In this document: positions 60,628-64,000 of the stretch, in pieces
Numbering within the stretch: the stretch's first letter is position 1
Layout: each line of letters begins with the position of its first letter
Source: Lyophyllum atratum
Lineage: Eukaryota > Basidiomycota > Agaricomycetes > Agaricales > Lyophyllaceae
DNA: 64,000 nt
Direction: 5' to 3'
Assembly (NCBI GenBank): GCA_014905825.1
Contig: JACGCN010000002.1
Span: forward strand, 2,790,001 to 2,854,000
Made by a program: the position numbers and the translations under genes
The notes under the pieces: generated by a model
Databases searched by the model: none
What the model was told of the DNA's origin: nothing
The model's input: only the letters and a program-made list of their open reading frames with translations

Positions 60628-62131
60628 ATGACGCTGTCTCGAACGGATTCCTTGGTCTTTTCACATTCCTCCTATTCCTCCACGGAATGCGAAACGACTT
60701 CTGGTTCTTCCACCAGTACGGTTCCCGGCCCAGGTGCGCTTACTGGCAAAGCTATCAAAGCACTCGGGGTCGCGACGCTGCGCGGCCTGGGCCGTATAGT
60801 CATGGCCAGACATCTTGCAGCCGTTTCACACAACTTCCCGCACACGGATGAGGAGGCGGCGCGCATCCGAAATATCGACGATGTCTACAATGACCTGCTA
60901 GAATTCTCGAGGTGCGCAGTGCGCACACCTTCGCGCTGACGTTTCGCTTACTGATGGTCCTGTGGTAGGCCGGGGATGTACAGCGATGAGATCAATGGCA
61001 GGGCGTTGGCGTTTATCCTTGGGCAGATCGGCACGGGCCAAACGCGTCAATTGATTAGCGCGTTGTCGCGTTGGCATCCTGTAGAGACGCACATTCTGTT
61101 CTCCAGGATCTTGACTCAAGTTGCCCACCTCTGGTAAGTTTATCTTTTATAACCCTATCTAAAGTGTAGACATCGATGGATGCTCAGGAATCCATCACTC
61201 CGCGGTGTCTTTTCGTCTCCTGTTTCTGGACCCCGTGGGTTCTCTCGCGTGTCGGACGATGACTCTCCAGTCCTCCGTTTGATACTCTTCCTTTCGAAGG
61301 TGATACGTAGTAGTGCATGGGCATGTAGGGTCGTGCTCAATGTCGGCTTTCTGGACGTCCTCTTATCCTTGAATCACTACTACCGCTTCACCGACGTGGA
61401 CGGGCCTCTTAACGGCAAGGAAGGGCACGCTCTGTATATCGCTTGCAATGCGGCATTGCTCGACGTGAATGGGTATCTGGAATGCCGCTCACTCGTTGCT
61501 ACACATCCCATTTCTTCCATGTGGCCCGTCTCTGCGAATTGGCCTCCAGAGATTTTCCCGTTCAAATTTAGACGCAAGGCCTTGTTGCTTGGTCCAGAAA
61601 GCGACGTTGCTTTTGATGACCTTTCTCCCTTTTCCGACCTGTCACTGTAAGCGCCCAGCCTTGGTCATGGGAATAGACCCAGCTGATACTGCTCCCCAAC
61701 AGCCCAGATATTTGTGCGCAGCCATGCGTCTCGACGATTCCGCCTGCTGAATTGTTGAAATCTCTCACGTTTCACGTCACCCATGATCAAGGTCTTCGCG
61801 TTTTCCTCGCCAGAAGCTCTCATAGAAGGAAGGTTACCCTATTATCTGACCTACTCCACTGCTTGTCTGATGCCATGTAAGTTTTCTAACGGCTTCGAAA
61901 TATATTGCACGCCTTACTCTCACCCTTCTCGTCACTACCAGCACCGAGGCAGAAACAGATACGGCCGCGCGCAACGATCACTTGTGGCGCTATCAATTCT
62001 CCTTCTCTCTCCATTTCATCACTTCTATTGCTCGCATCAGTCTATTGGATAGACAAGCCCTTCTCGATGCGGCCATCATCGAATCGTACTTGATAGGTGA
62101 AATGCTATTGGAAAGGGATGAGAAGACGTAA
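60628..62131 (+). CDS. Unknown fungal protein
   Basis: Five exons with canonical introns, all joins in frame, give about 400 aa. The start MTLSRTDSLVFSHSSYSSTE is Ser-rich. It continues GKAIKALGVATLRGLGRIVM, DEEAARIRNIDDVYNDLLEF, then RPGMYSDEINGRALAFILGQ, ETHILFSRILTQVAHLW, a segment with ARAVVLNVGFLDVLLSLNHY-like helices, SLTFHVTHDQGLRVFLARSS, and DRQALLDAAIIESYLIG before the stop. Mostly alpha-helical, perhaps ARM/HEAT-like. No catalytic motif, signal or membrane segment. I do not recognise the family, but the intron pattern and codon use support a real gene. Confidence 0.65.
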
Positions 62132-62492
62132 ACGTCTCCCCGGTTTTGCCATTACTACGCACGAAAGCATTTCCCAGACCTGATTTGTAATTGGCCCCCA
62201 CCACTCCTTTAAGCCCCGCCGCCTTCCCTTGATGCTCCTCTGTGAGGCAGACTACGTCAGTTCTTTTGAACTTTTATGTCCATTGAGCACAAATTTGAGC
62301 TGGAGCGAGATTAGGCGCACCTTAGGCTGAGGATCTGCCATGATTGTGGGGAAGATTCGTGTGAGCTGGATCCTTCGAAGATTACATATAGGGCCGAAAT
62401 CACCGATACCCCGTGACAATCTACATCTGTAAGCCTACGTCCACATCTCTTTGTTGTACCGTGAGAAATTGAAATTTGCGCACTCTTCTGTC
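62132..62492. other. Intergenic
   Basis: Short spacer between two same-strand genes; nothing recognised. Confidence 0.45.
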
Positions 62493-64000
62493 ATGCTCAA
62501 CCCCATCGTTGCCGCCCTGGGTGGCCTCCTCTCGATTGTTTGGCTTTACAGGCCCATTCGCATCGTCCGCGTGCAGGGTTTCTGGAACACCGTCGTTTGG
62601 ACAACCCGCTCCTGGCTATGGAATCATCCCGTTACCCCGGATTTCGACATTTGGAACGAAGGCGATCCCAACGACGAGGTCAACTTCACGAAGCAGCGCT
62701 ACCGTGTTCTTCGTATATGGCGCTTTTTACACCCCTTCTTTGCTTTGAAAGGATATTTCTGTTATATCCACAAAGATCCAGAAGAGTTCTGCAGTGATCT
62801 CATTCCAGATACAAAGCGTGCCGATCCAAAACTGACACACTTTCCATTTGCACGCTCCTGTTGTAAAGATGATGAAGAAGCCAGGTTCTCATTTTGTGTA
62901 AGAGCTGATTTTAGATGGGTCAATTGGTAACTTAGCTTATGGGTCAGTCAGGGAACGTATGGCCTGCGCGCGACAGGAATGGACAAGATGTGGTGATCAA
63001 GTACGAGTTCTTTGAATTCCCGAACAAATCAGTCCTTAAACTGTACAGGGCGGTGTCTGGTGCCAGTCCAACAAGGGAACTGCAAGCCTTTCATCTATTG
63101 CACTCGGATACCTTACGCAACGATCCACGAAACCGCACAATTCCAATTTTGGAGTATATAGAATTTAACAAGCAAGTTTTTGCTGTTATGCCGAGGTAGC
63201 TCGCTGCCTTCCTTCATTTTGAGCACACTGATACTGACCTCACAAAGGTGGGGCTGCGCATGCGATGGGGACTTCGTCAACGTGGGGGAATTGGTTCGAT
63301 ATGGGAATGCATTCTTTGAGGTGATTATGCGCACTATTTTGCGAATCGCAACCAAGTAAAGTGTTGCTTTTAGGCAGTGGCTTTCCTCCATGAGCACAAG
63401 ATTGGGCACGGTGACATCCTTCTGCAAAACATGATGATGGACATGATAGTTCCACATTACCCGCATCCTATTCTGGCTGGACTTCGTGGACCAGAGCGCC
63501 GATATGCTCTTATTGACTTTGAGACGGCAACGCTGCCGCCTGTGGATGGCTCTGAGAACTCGCCGATGCTTGAGAAAGCTTTCAAAAAGGACATTTTCAA
63601 CCTCGCGGATGAACTGGAGGTCCATCTTCGTGTTAGTTATGAATTTGATACCATCGTATTGGCTTGCGCTCTAACTCGTTCTATCCAGTGTATCGAAGAT
63701 GTGATTCCCGACATTGTCAAGCTTTTTGATTCCATGAAGGATCCCGATAGTCAGATTACTGCTGCTGGCGCGCTTGCTCGCTTTGAAGAAATCTGTAGCA
63801 CCCTTGGTGCAGAGGATCTTCAGCGCCATGTGGAGGCCACTCGTTGGCGTTCAAGTTTGGGTATATTGATCATTCCATTATCTCGGACATTAGGATGTCT
63901 GACACTCATCTTCTGCAGGTGGCATGCAATATCGCAATGGACCCCCTGTGTATCCGTCGTCTCTCTAGTATTTCTACATACTGCATAGCCGTTTTCATGT
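62493..64000 (+). CDS. Fungal kinase-like protein, frame breaks, runs off window
   Basis: MLNPIVAALGGLLSIVWLYR starts a short hydrophobic anchor. A polar region and then a kinase fold follow: LDGSIGNLAYG and VWPARDRNGQDVVIKYE (N-lobe), ELQAFHLLHSDTL, FAVMPRWGC, VAFLHEHKIGHGDILLQNMM (catalytic loop H-G-D), and RRYALIDFETA (DFE where DFG is usual). The last exon reads ACNIAMDPLCIRRLSSISTY toward the right edge, as in the family. Three places do not join cleanly: between FSF and LDGS (about 16 extra nt near 62887), between LAYG and VWPAR (one extra nt near 62955), and at the last intron near 63860. The others (63191, 63318, 63630) are normal introns. It may be a pseudogene or contain introns I misread. 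Confidence 0.6.

Overview
The window is nuclear DNA of a filamentous basidiomycete, most likely a wood- or litter-decaying agaricomycete. The signs are many short (about 45-65 bp) GT-AG introns, small gene spacing, AA9 cellulose-active monooxygenases, a BTB gene, a Crinkler-kinase protein, fungal kinase-like genes and Helitron and Tad/I-like elements of basidiomycete type. I found no tRNA, rRNA or CRISPR. Exon joins were checked by reading frame and by family motifs, not by alignment software.

Layout. 1-5.2 kb: the 5' part of an MFS monocarboxylate-transporter-like gene (-), a mitochondrial-type DUF1992/DNAJC28-like gene (-) and a small secreted protein with an Ifi-6-16-like tail (-). 6-15.7 kb: two paralogous AA9 LPMO genes (-). 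The first carries a full-length 6.3 kb non-LTR retrotransposon inside one intron. 16.6-22.4 kb: a PPIL4-type cyclophilin with RRM and RS tail (+), a BTB/POZ protein (+) and delta-1-pyrroline-5-carboxylate dehydrogenase (+). 23.2-30.4 kb: an SRPK-like kinase (-), a Crinkler-type protein with two ubiquitin-like headers and a kinase domain (-), and cullin-1 (+). An ~85 bp direct repeat flanks the Crinkler gene on both sides and sits just upstream of the kinase and of the cullin. 30.7-34.2 kb: U5 snRNP 40K WD40 protein (-), an Asp/Glu/hydantoin racemase (-) and an unknown gene (+).

34.3-49 kb is the accessory, decayed region: a 639 bp TIR element (MITE) with TA target site, a DUF7330-like fragment, a tandemly repeated coding-like stretch, a clearly dead DUF4139 gene, and then a complete Helitron RepHel gene (five exons, 1946 codons). 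A divergent partner gene, proposed here to be an OB-fold single-strand-binding protein, shares its upstream region. Perfect 120 bp tandem repeats and a terminal hairpin lie downstream.

49.3-64 kb returns to ordinary genes: an Arb1-like gene (-), an unknown zinc-binding-type protein (+), an omega-class GST with a 4-nt microexon and a 1-nt frameshift (+), a secreted amidase-signature enzyme (-), the vacuolar effluxer Atg22 (+), an unknown gene (+) and a degenerate-looking kinase-like gene running off the right edge (+).

The housekeeping genes do not form one pathway. The most notable features are the transposon inside an LPMO intron, the Crinkler cassette that appears to have duplicated a shared promoter, and the Helitron with its divergent partner.
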